A DNA stretch of 64,000 nucleotides from Trinickia symbiotica. GTDB taxonomy: Bacteria > Pseudomonadota > Gammaproteobacteria > Burkholderiales > Burkholderiaceae. Positions 28,420 to 36,645 of the stretch are shown here, piece by piece. Numbering within the stretch: position 1 is the stretch's first letter; each line of letters opens with the position of its first letter. The position numbers and the translations under genes are program-made. The notes beneath the pieces were generated by a model. The model saw only the letters and a list, made by a program, of their open reading frames with translations. It did no database searches and was not told where the DNA came from. The DNA is taken from the NCBI RefSeq assembly GCF_002934455.1, contig NZ_PTIR01000001.1:248001-312000 (forward strand). Reading direction: 5' to 3'.

Positions 28420-29193
28420 ATGGCACATCCATCATCGATCCACCCCCGATATGAGTTGGAACCGTTTGAGAGTATCTTCTCGCAACGGGTGAAACAGATT
28501 CTTGAGCTTATCTGGGTGACGGATTCTGCGTTGAGAGGCGCAAACGGCGCTGCCCGTTTAGCGTCCGTGTTAAAACATCCTGCGGAGGCCGTTGAACGCG
28601 CTCGGGAGATGGAGAACTTGGCGGCAAGGGAGGTCTCAGGTGATTTCCCGCTCCTGCATAGTGCATCAACGGTACTTGTCTGGGGCGCGCTTGAAGCTGC
28701 TTTTCGCGATTTTCTGGTGCGCTGGTTTGTTGTTTATCCGTCCAGTCGAACAGCTTCGGAATTCAATAATGTGCGTGTTCGTATTTCGGAATACGAAGCG
28801 CTCAGTGGAGAGGATCGCATGCGCTATCTCGTCGGGCATCTCGAGCGGGAGTTCGCTGCGGCACTAAAACCGGGCGTGGGCAGGTTCGAATGCCTTCTAA
28901 AGCCATTTGGCATTTTTCCGAAAATCACCGACGCTCAACGGCGCACACTTTGCGAGCTGGCCGCTGTGCGTAACGTAATTGTTCATCGCGCGGGTATCGC
29001 TGATTCGCGGCTACTGGAGCTCTGCCCTTGGTTGGATATTGAGGTGGATCGCCATCTCGTTGTTGGTCGAAGAATGTTTCTCGGGTATGTTGAAGCCGCA
29101 AATGCATATGCAACCTCGCTGGTGAATGCGGCCAAGGCTGTCGCAGAGAGGATCAAGGACCTGGACCCTCCAGATTTTGGGCCGGCTGTTTAA
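28420..29193 (+). CDS. HEPN-like protein (RX4H motif)
   Basis: A 257-residue, mostly helical protein. It contains LLHSASTVLVWGALEAAFRDFLVRW (a helix common in HEPN proteins) and the motif AAVRNVIVHRAGI, i.e. Arg184-Asn-x3-His189, which is the R-(N/D)-x3-H signature of HEPN ribonucleases. The remaining helices (AANAYATSLVNAAKAVAERI) fit a four-helix HEPN bundle with an extension. HEPN proteins in islands act as toxins or as the RNase arm of defence systems. No nucleotidyltransferase partner is adjacent. It is the last gene before the right island boundary. Confidence 0.6.
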   Translation: MAHPSSIHPRYELEPFESIFSQRVKQILELIWVTDSALRGANGAARLASVLKHPAEAVERAREMENLAAREVSGDFPLLHSASTVLVWGALEAAFRDFLVRWFVVYPSSRTASEFNNVRVRISEYEALSGEDRMRYLVGHLEREFAAALKPGVGRFECLLKPFGIFPKITDAQRRTLCELAAVRNVIVHRAGIADSRLLELCPWLDIEVDRHLVVGRRMFLGYVEAANAYATSLVNAAKAVAERIKDLDPPDFGPAV

Positions 29194-29485
29194 TTTCCCG
29201 TTCGAGACTGGGCGAGATGCCTTTGGGTGGAACGCGCATCTGCGGCGCTTGCTCACCGGCCTTGCCGTTCTGATCGGCAAGGCACCGTTTGGGCCCTTTC
29301 CAGACTGAACTTGCATGTCGAGGCGAACGACCGGTTGGCATCAGGTAACTGCCATCATGAAGGCGCGGGAGCGAGGGTCCGGAACGGACCGATCAGCGAC
29401 ATCAACTTCCGGACATGCGGGGCTTCTCACCGGGCAACCAACTCGGATACATGAGAGCTTTCGCCGAGGCGAGACCACACGGTAC

Positions 29486-29510
29486 ATTGTGCAGCAAGCT
29501 GCTGCACAAT
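29486..29510. repeat. Perfect 25-bp palindrome (11-bp arms)
   Basis: Arms ATTGTGCAGCA and TGCTGCACAAT around AGC, followed by TGCCATAG. A related imperfect palindrome lies at 38465-38493 (CAATTTTGCA...TGCACAATTG, also followed by CC and T-rich bases). Function unknown; possible protein-binding site or end of a small mobile repeat. Confidence 0.6.
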
Positions 29511-29792
29511 TGCCATAGTTCCACCTGTTGCATACTGCTCGTACAGCTGAAGGGCAACGGACAGAAGCCCCGCAAGCGTACTGATCCTCGATCACTTCGT
29601 GCCAAGTCCGACCGAGGTCACCCAAGCGGTCTCGGGAATTGGTGACCGCGCAGCCTTGTCGTTCATGCAAGCACGTGTCGATCCGCCATGGCTAGGAGTT
29701 GCATGATCGACCACGCTGCATCGCTGATTTCTCCAGCTCGACCGATGAAGCTCTGGAGCATCACATCGCAGCGAGGCTAACAACCCACGCCC

Positions 29793-29812
29793 GGTGGTAT
29801 TTCTGGTGGTAT
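29793..29812 (+). repeat. Right-end copy of the integrase arm-type repeats
   Basis: GGTGGTAT at 29793-29800 and 29805-29812. The 20-bp block and its flanking CT differ at only one position from 17325-17346 next to the integrase gene. It marks the right arm of the island. Confidence 0.7.
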
Positions 29813-29871
29813 CTCCGCCCGAAAAATCGTGCCGACCCGCTCCAGCCAAGCGATAGCAAGAACTTTCCCAT

Positions 29872-29900
29872 TCCGGTCCCGGACCACTGGTATGTTCCGG
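29872..29900 (+). other. Decayed right attachment site (attR candidate 1)
   Basis: TCCGGTCCCGG, then ACCA, then TATGTTCCGG, aligns with attL (17193-17223) over its whole length with two small gaps, in the same orientation. It is 60 bp beyond the right arm repeats. It defines an island of about 12.7 kb. Confidence 0.55.
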
Positions 29901-30093
29901 CGCATGGAAGTGATGGCGGGCGCCGCTGCTCCGCTCGTGCGTCGCTCGAAGGTCGGGACGATACCGAGGAACACAACGCTGCCGCGAAGCCTCGAAATTT
30001 TGTTGCCGCCCGCGTCTTGACTCGAAAAACTCTCCGTCCGCTCGAAAAGAGCGCTCGCTTTTCGCAATCTTCGCTGGGACGATCGAAATATCG

Positions 30094-30629
30094 TTATTCG
30101 CCAGACCCACCGTCGCTCGGCTGTCCCTCGCCGGGCTGAAACGCCGCGGTGACCAACTCTTCGATTCGGTCGATGACAGCGGGCGGAAGGTAGTAGAACT
30201 GCTTGCGCTTTCCGGCCGACAGCTTCCCCTGATTCGAGCGGATCATCCAGATAAGCGCTGACAGGTCACTGCGGGGAATGTCGAATTCCGCTTCTACGTG
30301 CTGAAAGGCGCGATCGTATCCGCGCAGCCAAGCGAGCTCGCGCGGTATCTCATCTTCCACGGCGCGTTGAATCATGCTGTGCAGAAAGGAGACCTCGCGG
30401 CTCAGTTCCATAAATCGATAGGCTCGCCCGGAGTTTACACCTCATGCCTGAGCGCGAACTCGAGGTGACCGACGATGGAATCTTCGATGGCCACACCGCG
30501 TGGAAATAAGGCCTGGGTTGGCGTGTCGATCCGGCGATTGACTGAGCCGCTGATGGCCGCCGGGGTGCGCAATGGGCGCACACGCAGAGCAAGCAGCTCG
30601 ACAAGGCGGGCGTAGCCGATTGTGACCAT
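30094..30629 (-). pseudogene. Fic-family protein gene with the catalytic core deleted
   Basis: The 5' part (30629 to 30435) encodes MVTIGYARLVELLALRVRPL ... ALFPRGVAIEDSIVGHLEFALRHE, the usual N-terminus of this Fic family. A stop follows, and after about 25 bases the frame resumes at AYRFMELSREVSFLHSMIQRAVEDEIPREL ... NQGKLSAGKRKQF, the usual C-terminus. The whole Fic core (HPFxxGNGR motif, about 200 residues) is absent, so AMP-transferase activity is lost. A 105-residue C-terminal ORF (30411-30094) remains open. It lies between the two att-like sites and looks like the relic of a second inserted element. Confidence 0.7.
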
Positions 30630-30826
30630 CGGGACTCGAAGTTCTTTTACGGGAATCGAAAATTTATACTAAACGCAGCACTTCAAGCCGATCGAATCGA
30701 AAAACCTTAACGCCAACCGTAGGTGGCCCATAGTCGAGCATCGTTTCCGCAACTCCCTGCCCGTCCCTTCGTAGACTGCACGTGGGTTGCAACAGTCTTG
30801 CACCAATCCCGAAAAGGATTTGCGGC

Positions 30827-30843
30827 TCCGGTCCCGGCACCAG
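30827..30843 (+). other. Second decayed attachment site (attR candidate 2)
   Basis: TCCGGTCCCGGCACCAG matches the tRNA-Leu 3' end TCCGGTCCCGGGCACCAG with a single G missing, in the same orientation as attL. It may be the true outer end of a tandem pair of elements, with the fic remnant in the inner one. Confidence 0.5.
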
Positions 30844-30893
30844 AAATACGGTGAAATCTCGCCTAGCCAAGGCGATCGCTCATCGGCCAAGGC

Positions 30894-31317
30894 TTACTGG
30901 TTAAACCCGGCGTGGCGCAGCGCTTCCTCAGCGGCCTCGTGGTCTTGAGCCGATGTTCCGCCAGAAACACCGATGCCCCCGACTAGACGCCCTTCGTGAA
31001 AGATCGGTACGCCACCGCCGACCGGCGTCAGTCGCGGATGGTGCGAGCGGAGCAACGGCGGGCTCGGCCATGTACTGATTCCATTGGTGCGTGGACATGC
31101 CGAACGACGCGGCGGTCCATGCTTTATCGATGGCGACGTCAACAGTCAGGAACGGGGCGGTATCCGCCCGCTCGAACGCGCGCAAGTGACCGCCTGCATC
31201 GGTAATCGCGATGGTCGCGGCGAACCCTCGCGCGTCACACGCGCGGCGCGCTTCGGCCATCAATGCTTGTGCGGCTTCCAGACTGATCGTGGTCGTGCTG
31301 ATGATTGGCGATGTCAT
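30894..31317 (-). pseudogene. HbpS/GlcG-type haem-binding protein gene with a frameshift
   Basis: Starts MTSPIISTTTISLEAAQALM with GGAG upstream, and reads as a GlcG/HbpS protein (DAGGHLRAFERADTAPFLTV, FGMSTHQWNQYMAEP). At about 31050 the frame breaks: HHPRLTPVGGGVPIF and GIGVSGGTSAQDHEAAEEAL continue in the next frame. One missing base in CTCGC-ACCAT explains it. Such proteins bind haem or cobalamin-like cofactors and relate to redox stress. It follows the oxidoreductase gene by 25 bp in one operon. A sequencing error is possible. Confidence 0.8.
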
Positions 31318-31342
31318 GTTGATGCTCCTTGTCAAAAAGGGC

Positions 31343-32356
31343 TTAGTGGTTGGCGACGACGACCTTGCCGATCATGTTGCCGGCCTCGACCAACGCGTGC
31401 GCTTCGATGAGACTTGCGGCGTTGATGCCGTCAATGCGTCGGGTCAGGGTGTGCTTGAGGCGGCCCTGGTCAACCAGCTGCGCCGCGCGGCGCAGCAAGG
31501 CGTGTTGCTGTGCGATGGTGTCGGTGGTGAACATTGCGCGGGTGAACATCAGCTCCCAGTGAATCGAGATGGATTTCCCCTTGAACGGACCGATGTCCAG
31601 ACCCACCGGGTCGTCGATGAGGGCAAACTGGCCTTCCGGGCACAGCGCGGCGGCGATCTGAGGCACGTAGGCGGCGCTGTTGTTCAACCCGGCAACGTGG
31701 GTGACGTGCTCGATGCCGAGCGCGGCCAGCTGGGCTCCCCAGGGCTGATGGTGATCCAGGACATAATGCGCGCCATGAGCCAGCACCCACTCGCGGGTTT
31801 CCGGGCGCGAGGCCGTGCCGATGACGGTCACACCTGTCAGCTCACGTGCCAGTTGGGTCAGAATCGAGCCGACGCCGCCCGCCGCTCCGATTACGAGCAG
31901 CACGTTGTTGTCGGTCGGATCCGCCGCTTGAACACGCAGACGGTCGAACAACAGCTCCCATGCGGTGATCGTGGTTAGCGGCAACGAAGCGGCTTCAGCG
32001 AAATCCAGTGAAGTCGGCATGGGGCCGACGATGCGTTCGTCGACGGCATGCAGTTCGCTGTTGCTGCCTGGCCGCTTAATGTCGCCGGCGTACCAGACAC
32101 GGTCACCAGGCTTGAAGCGTGCGGCCAGCGGACCGGTCGCGCGGACGATTCCCGCCGCGTCCCAGCCGGCGATGCGCGCGCCGCCTTCCGGAATATCTCC
32201 GCCGCGCCGGATTTTGGTATCGACCGGGTTGACCGACACCGCTTTCACTTCCACCAGCAGATCGTGGTCGCGCAGTTCCGGCGTGGGCAGCTCGATGTCC
32301 TGCAGCGCCTGCGGGTGGCTGATGGGGTGGTTCTGATAGAAGCCGATCGCTTTCAT
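31343..32356 (-). CDS. Zinc-type alcohol dehydrogenase-like / quinone oxidoreductase (MDR family)
   Basis: A 337-residue medium-chain oxidoreductase starting MKAIGFYQNHPISHPQALQD; GGAG lies nine bases upstream. The GroES-like domain has VSVNPVDTKIRRGG and AGWDAAGIV; the Rossmann domain has LLVIGAAGGVGSILTQLA. Catalytic zinc ligands are absent, as in NADPH:quinone reductase members (ZADH subgroup). It likely reduces quinones or enals with NADPH. It is divergent from the LysR gene 91 bp away, its probable regulator, and is followed by the HbpS-like gene. Confidence 0.88.
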   Translation of the reverse strand: MKAIGFYQNHPISHPQALQDIELPTPELRDHDLLVEVKAVSVNPVDTKIRRGGDIPEGGARIAGWDAAGIVRATGPLAARFKPGDRVWYAGDIKRPGSNSELHAVDERIVGPMPTSLDFAEAASLPLTTITAWELLFDRLRVQAADPTDNNVLLVIGAAGGVGSILTQLARELTGVTVIGTASRPETREWVLAHGAHYVLDHHQPWGAQLAALGIEHVTHVAGLNNSAAYVPQIAAALCPEGQFALIDDPVGLDIGPFKGKSISIHWELMFTRAMFTTDTIAQQHALLRRAAQLVDQGRLKHTLTRRIDGINAASLIEAHALVEAGNMIGKVVVANH

Positions 32357-32447
32357 ACACGTGATCTCCAAAGGGGTATGGGACCATGTTATCTTTCACC
32401 GATATGCGGATAAATACCGGCAGAGACCAAACAATTTCTGCATTTCA

Positions 32448-33392
32448 ATGAAAATGATCCGACTCGATGACGTTCAGATCTTCGTGCACACGGTGGACTA
32501 CGGCAGCTTCTCGGAGGCGGCGCGCCAGTTGAATATCGCGCCCGCACATGCGAGTGCATCTGTGCAGCGGCTCGAGAAGGCGTTGGACACGCGCCTGTTC
32601 ACGCGGTCTACGCGAAGCATGCAACTGTCGGAGGCCGGGGAGCGTTACCTGCCGCATGCACGGGTCATGATTGGCGCGCTGGAGCAGGGCGAGCAGGCCC
32701 TGGCAAGCGGCCGGGGGGCGTTGAATGGACCGCTGCGGCTGTCCGCTCCGTCTGACTTTGGTCGAAACCTGCTGTTGCCGTGGCTGGATGAATTTCAGCA
32801 CCTGCACCCTGGCTTGTCGCTGCACGTCAAAATGAGCGACCGTGCGGCCGACCTGATCCGACAGCCGCTCGATGCAGTCGTGCGCTACGGAGCGCTGCCC
32901 GATTCGTCTCTTCTGGCTCTGAAACTGGTCGACAACAATCGACGCGCATTGTGTGCCGCGCCGTCATACCTCGAACGACATGGCGCACCGGTCAAAGTCG
33001 AGGACCTGCGGCGACACAACTGCCTCCGGTACGTCTGGAGCGAGCAGATACACGAACGGTGGCGCTTTACGCCGCCTGGTGGCGAACGCACTGTGGCAGT
33101 CACGGGCAATCGCATCAGCGACGATGCCGATGTCGTTCGGCGCTGGGCGATAGCCGGGGAAGGCATTGTCTACAAGTCGCGACTGGATCTCATCGACGAT
33201 TTGAAGGCAGGCCGACTGGTGGAGTTATTTCCCCCAAAGTATTGCGAGCTCGCGCCGCTGCACTTGATTTGTGCTCACCGTGCGCAACTGTCGCCGGCGA
33301 TTAACGCGTTGCATGCTTTCTTGCGGGAGCGCTGCGCTGCATTGCTTGCCAGTCATCCATCGGGGGGCACTGAGGCTGTACTCGCGATTTAA
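32448..33392 (+). CDS. LysR-family transcriptional regulator
   Basis: A 314-residue protein: N-terminal winged helix (MIRLDDVQIFVHTVDYGSFS, AARQLNIAPAHASASVQRLE, LDTRLFTRSTRSMQLSEAG) and a substrate-binding domain of the CrgA/DhcR-like subgroup. ATG 32448 is chosen; 32454 is also possible. It is divergent from the MDR oxidoreductase with 91 bp between, the usual arrangement for a LysR regulator that controls the neighbouring operon and itself. Confidence 0.92.
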   Translation: MKMIRLDDVQIFVHTVDYGSFSEAARQLNIAPAHASASVQRLEKALDTRLFTRSTRSMQLSEAGERYLPHARVMIGALEQGEQALASGRGALNGPLRLSAPSDFGRNLLLPWLDEFQHLHPGLSLHVKMSDRAADLIRQPLDAVVRYGALPDSSLLALKLVDNNRRALCAAPSYLERHGAPVKVEDLRRHNCLRYVWSEQIHERWRFTPPGGERTVAVTGNRISDDADVVRRWAIAGEGIVYKSRLDLIDDLKAGRLVELFPPKYCELAPLHLICAHRAQLSPAINALHAFLRERCAALLASHPSGGTEAVLAI

Positions 33393-33462
33393 ATGGCCGC
33401 CTCCAGGGCGCAACGGACGTCTGAATGTCAGAACCCCGTTGCCAGCGAAGGTCGTCTGTTGG

Positions 33463-33540
33463 TCGCACCTTGCCCCACGGTCGTGCGCGGCGATCGTGTC
33501 GGGCACGCATCTCATGCACGAGGCATGACCCGACCCAAAG
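33463..33540 (+). repeat. Short dispersed repeat, copy A
   Basis: CGCACCTTG-CCACGGTCGTGCGCG and following bases to about 33540 recur with about three quarters identity at 34108-34180, on the other side of the YCII gene and in the same orientation. Confidence 0.5.
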
Positions 33541-33640
33541 CGGACTGGCTTGCGAGACACATCGCAAAACTTTCCCCGAGCATTGTCGATTTCCGATCAT
33601 CAGCTTCGTCGTCAGTACATCCCCACCCAAAGGACCTCCC

Positions 33641-34012
33641 ATGAAATACCTCGGCCTGGCCTACTTCACCCCCGAAAAAATCGCCGCGATGGCGTCAGAC
33701 GACGTCAAGGAATTGGTGAGCCAATGCCCTGCATTGGACAAGAAGATGCGCGCTACCGGCAAGGTTCTGATTTCCGCGTCGCTTGGCGATCTGGACAACT
33801 GGAGGACGCTTCGCCCGCGCAGTGGCAAGACGCACGTCACCGACGGGCCTTACACCGAGTCCAAGGAAGTCGTGGGCGGCCTGTTCATCATCGAAGCGGA
33901 TAGCCGTGACGAGGCATTGCGCATCGCGTCCATGCACCCGGCCGCCACGCTGGGCGAAGAAGTCGGATGGGCCGTCGAGCTTATCCCCATGGACTTCTAC
34001 CTGGCCCGATAA
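33641..34012 (+). CDS. YCII-related (YciI-like) protein
   Basis: A 123-residue protein starting MKYLGLAYFTPEKIAAMASD with AAAGGA upstream. The family core is visible: ATGKVLISASLGD, then THVTDGPYTESKEVVGGLFIIEADSRDEALRIASMHP and the C-terminal VELIPMD. YCII proteins have a ferredoxin-like fold; the DGPY(T/A)E-K-E-GG(F/L) subgroup is often paired with ECF sigma factors, but none is adjacent here. The role is unknown. It is flanked by two copies of a short repeat. Confidence 0.85.
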   Translation: MKYLGLAYFTPEKIAAMASDDVKELVSQCPALDKKMRATGKVLISASLGDLDNWRTLRPRSGKTHVTDGPYTESKEVVGGLFIIEADSRDEALRIASMHPAATLGEEVGWAVELIPMDFYLAR

Positions 34013-34358
34013 GGGCCTGGACGCCTGTCTCAAGTTTGCGCTGGCGCTCCTTTCTTCACAAACACCTTCGCGGCTCCATGAGTCATCGCGGCGATGTCCC
34101 CTTCTGGCCCGCACCTTGACTCACGGTCGTGCGCGACGATCCTGTCGGGTGCGTGTCTCATGCAAAAGGCACAGCCCGACCGATTCTGCGAGGGAGCCTT
34201 CCGATGTATGGGCCACGATGGCCGACTAGCGTCCGACGACCGAGCGCGGTGAACTCCTCGGGCGCGATTCTGATCCAAACGGCATAATTCGACCCGAAGC
34301 GGTCTGTTGAACTTCTCAAAAGCGGTCGGTCACTCATCGGCGACGAGGCCACATTGTC
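34013..34358. other. 346-bp gap with repeat copy B
   Basis: Contains copy B of the repeat (about 34108-34180: CGCACCTTGACTCACGGTCG ...). No gene or terminator recognised. Confidence 0.5.
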
Positions 34359-35012
34359 TTACACCAATGGAGCTTCAAGCCCTTCCGTTTTGATCACGCG
34401 CTGGATCGCAGGTCGCGCTAGCATCCGTTGCAAGTACTGACCGAGCAGTGGCCATACGCGCGCGGGTTTCGTGAAACCCCTTGTCCACCGGCACAGCATG
34501 AACGCGTAGGGATCAAGGATCGTGTATTGCTCCCCCAGCAACCATGGGCCATCGCTCGATTGAAGTTGCGACTCCAACTGGTCAAGCAAGGTGCCGATCT
34601 TCGATTCAGCGTGAGTTTGCACTTGGTTAGCGCCCAGCGGGTTGTCGGCATCCACCCAACGCTCGGGATAAAAATAGACAATCAACGCCGTTTGCAGTGT
34701 ATTCGTCAACCACATGAGCCACTTGTAAAACTCCGCACGTTCCGGCGTTGCCAGTGTGGGCGCCATCCCGCTTTCTGGATGTGTGTCGGCCAAATGCAGG
34801 CAAATGGCAGCCGTCTCATACAACACCATGTCGCCATCAACCAATACAGGAATCAATCCGTTGGGATTCAGTCGGAGATAGTCTGCCGACTTATGCTCAT
34901 CTAGCGTGCGATCGACAAGCACTAGCCCGAAAGGCTCACCGATTTCTTCCAGAACGATGTGGGGGGCCATGCTTGCGTTGCTGGGGTAATAGAACAGTTT
35001 CTTGGTGGTCAT
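34359..35012 (-). CDS. Glutathione S-transferase family protein
   Basis: A 217-residue protein starting MTTKKLFYYPSNASMAPHIV. The thioredoxin-fold half has LRLNPNGLIPVLVDGDMVLYETAAICLHLAD, with the NPNG-IP cis-Pro and the E-(S/T) glutathione-binding pair (YETAAI). The C-terminal helical half has GPWLLGEQYTILDPYAFMLCRW, the family N-capping D. It likely conjugates glutathione to electrophiles in the cytoplasm. It stands alone on the minus strand. Confidence 0.9.
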   Translation of the reverse strand: MTTKKLFYYPSNASMAPHIVLEEIGEPFGLVLVDRTLDEHKSADYLRLNPNGLIPVLVDGDMVLYETAAICLHLADTHPESGMAPTLATPERAEFYKWLMWLTNTLQTALIVYFYPERWVDADNPLGANQVQTHAESKIGTLLDQLESQLQSSDGPWLLGEQYTILDPYAFMLCRWTRGFTKPARVWPLLGQYLQRMLARPAIQRVIKTEGLEAPLV

Positions 35013-35109
35013 GTTTAACGCCGATTGCTGGTGCCTGGATTGTCTTACGCATGATGACGCTGCGGTAATTCGCGTGCTCCCGTTGCGCAATACGCCGGGC
35101 AATTGTCGA

Positions 35110-35690
35110 CGATCTACGCACCGGTGTCGACCGGCCGCTCTTGGCCGGTCAGCGTCCCCTCGCTAACCGGCCTGCCATCCTACACCTCGGTCTGTTCCGC
35201 CATTTCAAGTGCATCATCTACCTCGATGCCGAGGTAGCAGACCGTACTTCAAGTTTCGAGTGGCTTAGCAAAAACTGGACAGCCCGGAGGTTCTTGGTGC
35301 GACGATAGATCAACGACGCCTTGGTCCGACGCATCGTGTGGGTACCGTAGGCGGTGTCGTCCAGGCCGATTGAGGCGATCCACCGATGAACCAGCCGGGC
35401 GTATTGTCGCGTCGACAAGTGCGGAGAGTCGCGAACTCTGCTCTGGAACAGGAAGTCGGTTGGATGCAGCCCCGCATGCCTTATCCATGCCGCCACGCTG
35501 TCGCGGGTCTGCTCGGTAATCTCGAGCTGTACCGGCCGTTGCGTCTTCTGCTGCATGATCGTCGCGCGGATGGCGACGTGCTCCCCGTGACAGACGTCCC
35601 GCACCCGCAGCTTCGTCAGATCGCACGCCCGCAGCTTGCTGTCGATGGCGAGATTGAACATGGCCAGATCCCGCACGCGGGACGTTACGC
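35110..35690 (-). pseudogene. Tyrosine recombinase remnant, copy 2 (inverted)
   Basis: Reads MRDLAMFNLAIDSKLRACDL, VRDVCHGEHVAIRATIMQQK, FLFQSRVRDSPHLSTRQYAR, YGTHTMRRTKASLIYRRTKNLRAVQFLLSHSKLE. A one-base loss then shifts the frame before the tail (LGIEVDDALEMAEQTEV) and removes the catalytic Tyr region from the frame. The N-terminal half is missing. It is the inverted copy of 26830-27351; both start at nearly the same point of the parent gene. A GACCGGCCAAGAGCGGCCGGTC inverted repeat follows at about 35130. Confidence 0.85.
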
Positions 35691-35695
35691 CTCAG

Positions 35696-36352
35696 TCACG
35701 GAAGGCCAAAGATCAACCCTCGAATAGCGAAGTTTTCTGGCTGTGAGTCGAGTTCCATGTATCGTGAGACAACGTTGCCTCTACTGATGCCGGGATTTTT
35801 AGAAAGAAATAAATCGAGGTCTTTTTCGCTATGATTTGTGGAAAACAAGAGCCGAAAATTTCGGCCTTCACTAATCAAATACAGCTCGCCCAGATAAGCG
35901 ATTTGTCCATTCTTGACTGAGAACCGATATATTGGTGCTTTGGTCACATTGAAATAAGCATTCCCTGAATGAGGGACGAAGTAGTACGTTCCGGCCGGAA
36001 GGCTTAGCGTTCTTAGGTTGCAGTGCTCACCATTGAAGTCGGACGGGAATGGATAGTCCAAGTTAATTAGCACTTGATCATATTTTTTTCGCGACTCCCC
36101 GTTGACTAGCCAGAGTGTGGTCGATACGACTGATCGTGTTTCACGAGCACATGTAGAAAAGAGAGCAATCCCCTTGTCATCAGGTGCATTGTTTATATTT
36201 GTTACATACCCTCGACCCGTGTGGGCGCAGCCGGAAAACATCAAGAGCAGGGATAGCACGAAGGCTACTATTGGTCTATTCCGCTCCACTTCGGGCCAAG
36301 CCTGACTGCTGACGGAGATCGACGCAATTCCAGGATTGTTTTTCATGAACAT
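35696..36352 (-). CDS. Putative lipoprotein of unknown function
   Basis: From the ATG at 36352 the product is 218 residues, starting MFMKNNPGIASISV. It has an unusually long n-region before the hydrophobic stretch VAFVLSLLLMFSGC with lipobox MFSGC. The mature part is beta-rich: LPAGTYYFVPHSGNAYFNV, APIYRFSVKNGQIAYLGELYLI, NFRLLFSTNHSEKDLDLFL. DUF2846-like or similar envelope lipoproteins look alike, but I cannot assign it. GC content is markedly below that of the neighbours, so it was probably acquired. Confidence 0.6.
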   Translation of the reverse strand: MFMKNNPGIASISVSSQAWPEVERNRPIVAFVLSLLLMFSGCAHTGRGYVTNINNAPDDKGIALFSTCARETRSVVSTTLWLVNGESRKKYDQVLINLDYPFPSDFNGEHCNLRTLSLPAGTYYFVPHSGNAYFNVTKAPIYRFSVKNGQIAYLGELYLISEGRNFRLLFSTNHSEKDLDLFLSKNPGISRGNVVSRYMELDSQPENFAIRGLIFGLP

Positions 36353-36645
36353 AAATTTACCCGTGCTTTTTGGGGTTGTTAGGTTAGTTAAATGAGTGAG
36401 ACTGCAAATGCCCGAGACCCCTGTTTGATCGATGTCAATTAATTGCATCACAAATTAAAGATTGATTGTCAACTATCCAGAGGTTGATGTCGGTTGACCG
36501 CTCATGGCCGACTCCTACCTCATGCGGTCGGCAGAGCCGATCCTTAGCTGGCTTTTCGCAAACCTAAAACTACCGTTCGACGCGCAGTTGCACGCTTTCC
36601 GCTCTTGCAGCTTGGCGCTGCGTAGACACCGTCTCGTTGAGCTAA

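Larger units (their letters stand above)
29194..30093. other. 900-bp non-coding right end of the island
   Basis: No credible gene. It holds a perfect 25-bp palindrome (29486-29510), a copy of the integrase arm repeats (29793-29812) and a decayed att-like sequence (29872-29900), each listed separately. Confidence 0.6.

Noticed and set aside
17210-30900. CRISPR array or cas genes in the island
   Set aside because: No regularly spaced direct repeats and no Cas-like protein were seen.
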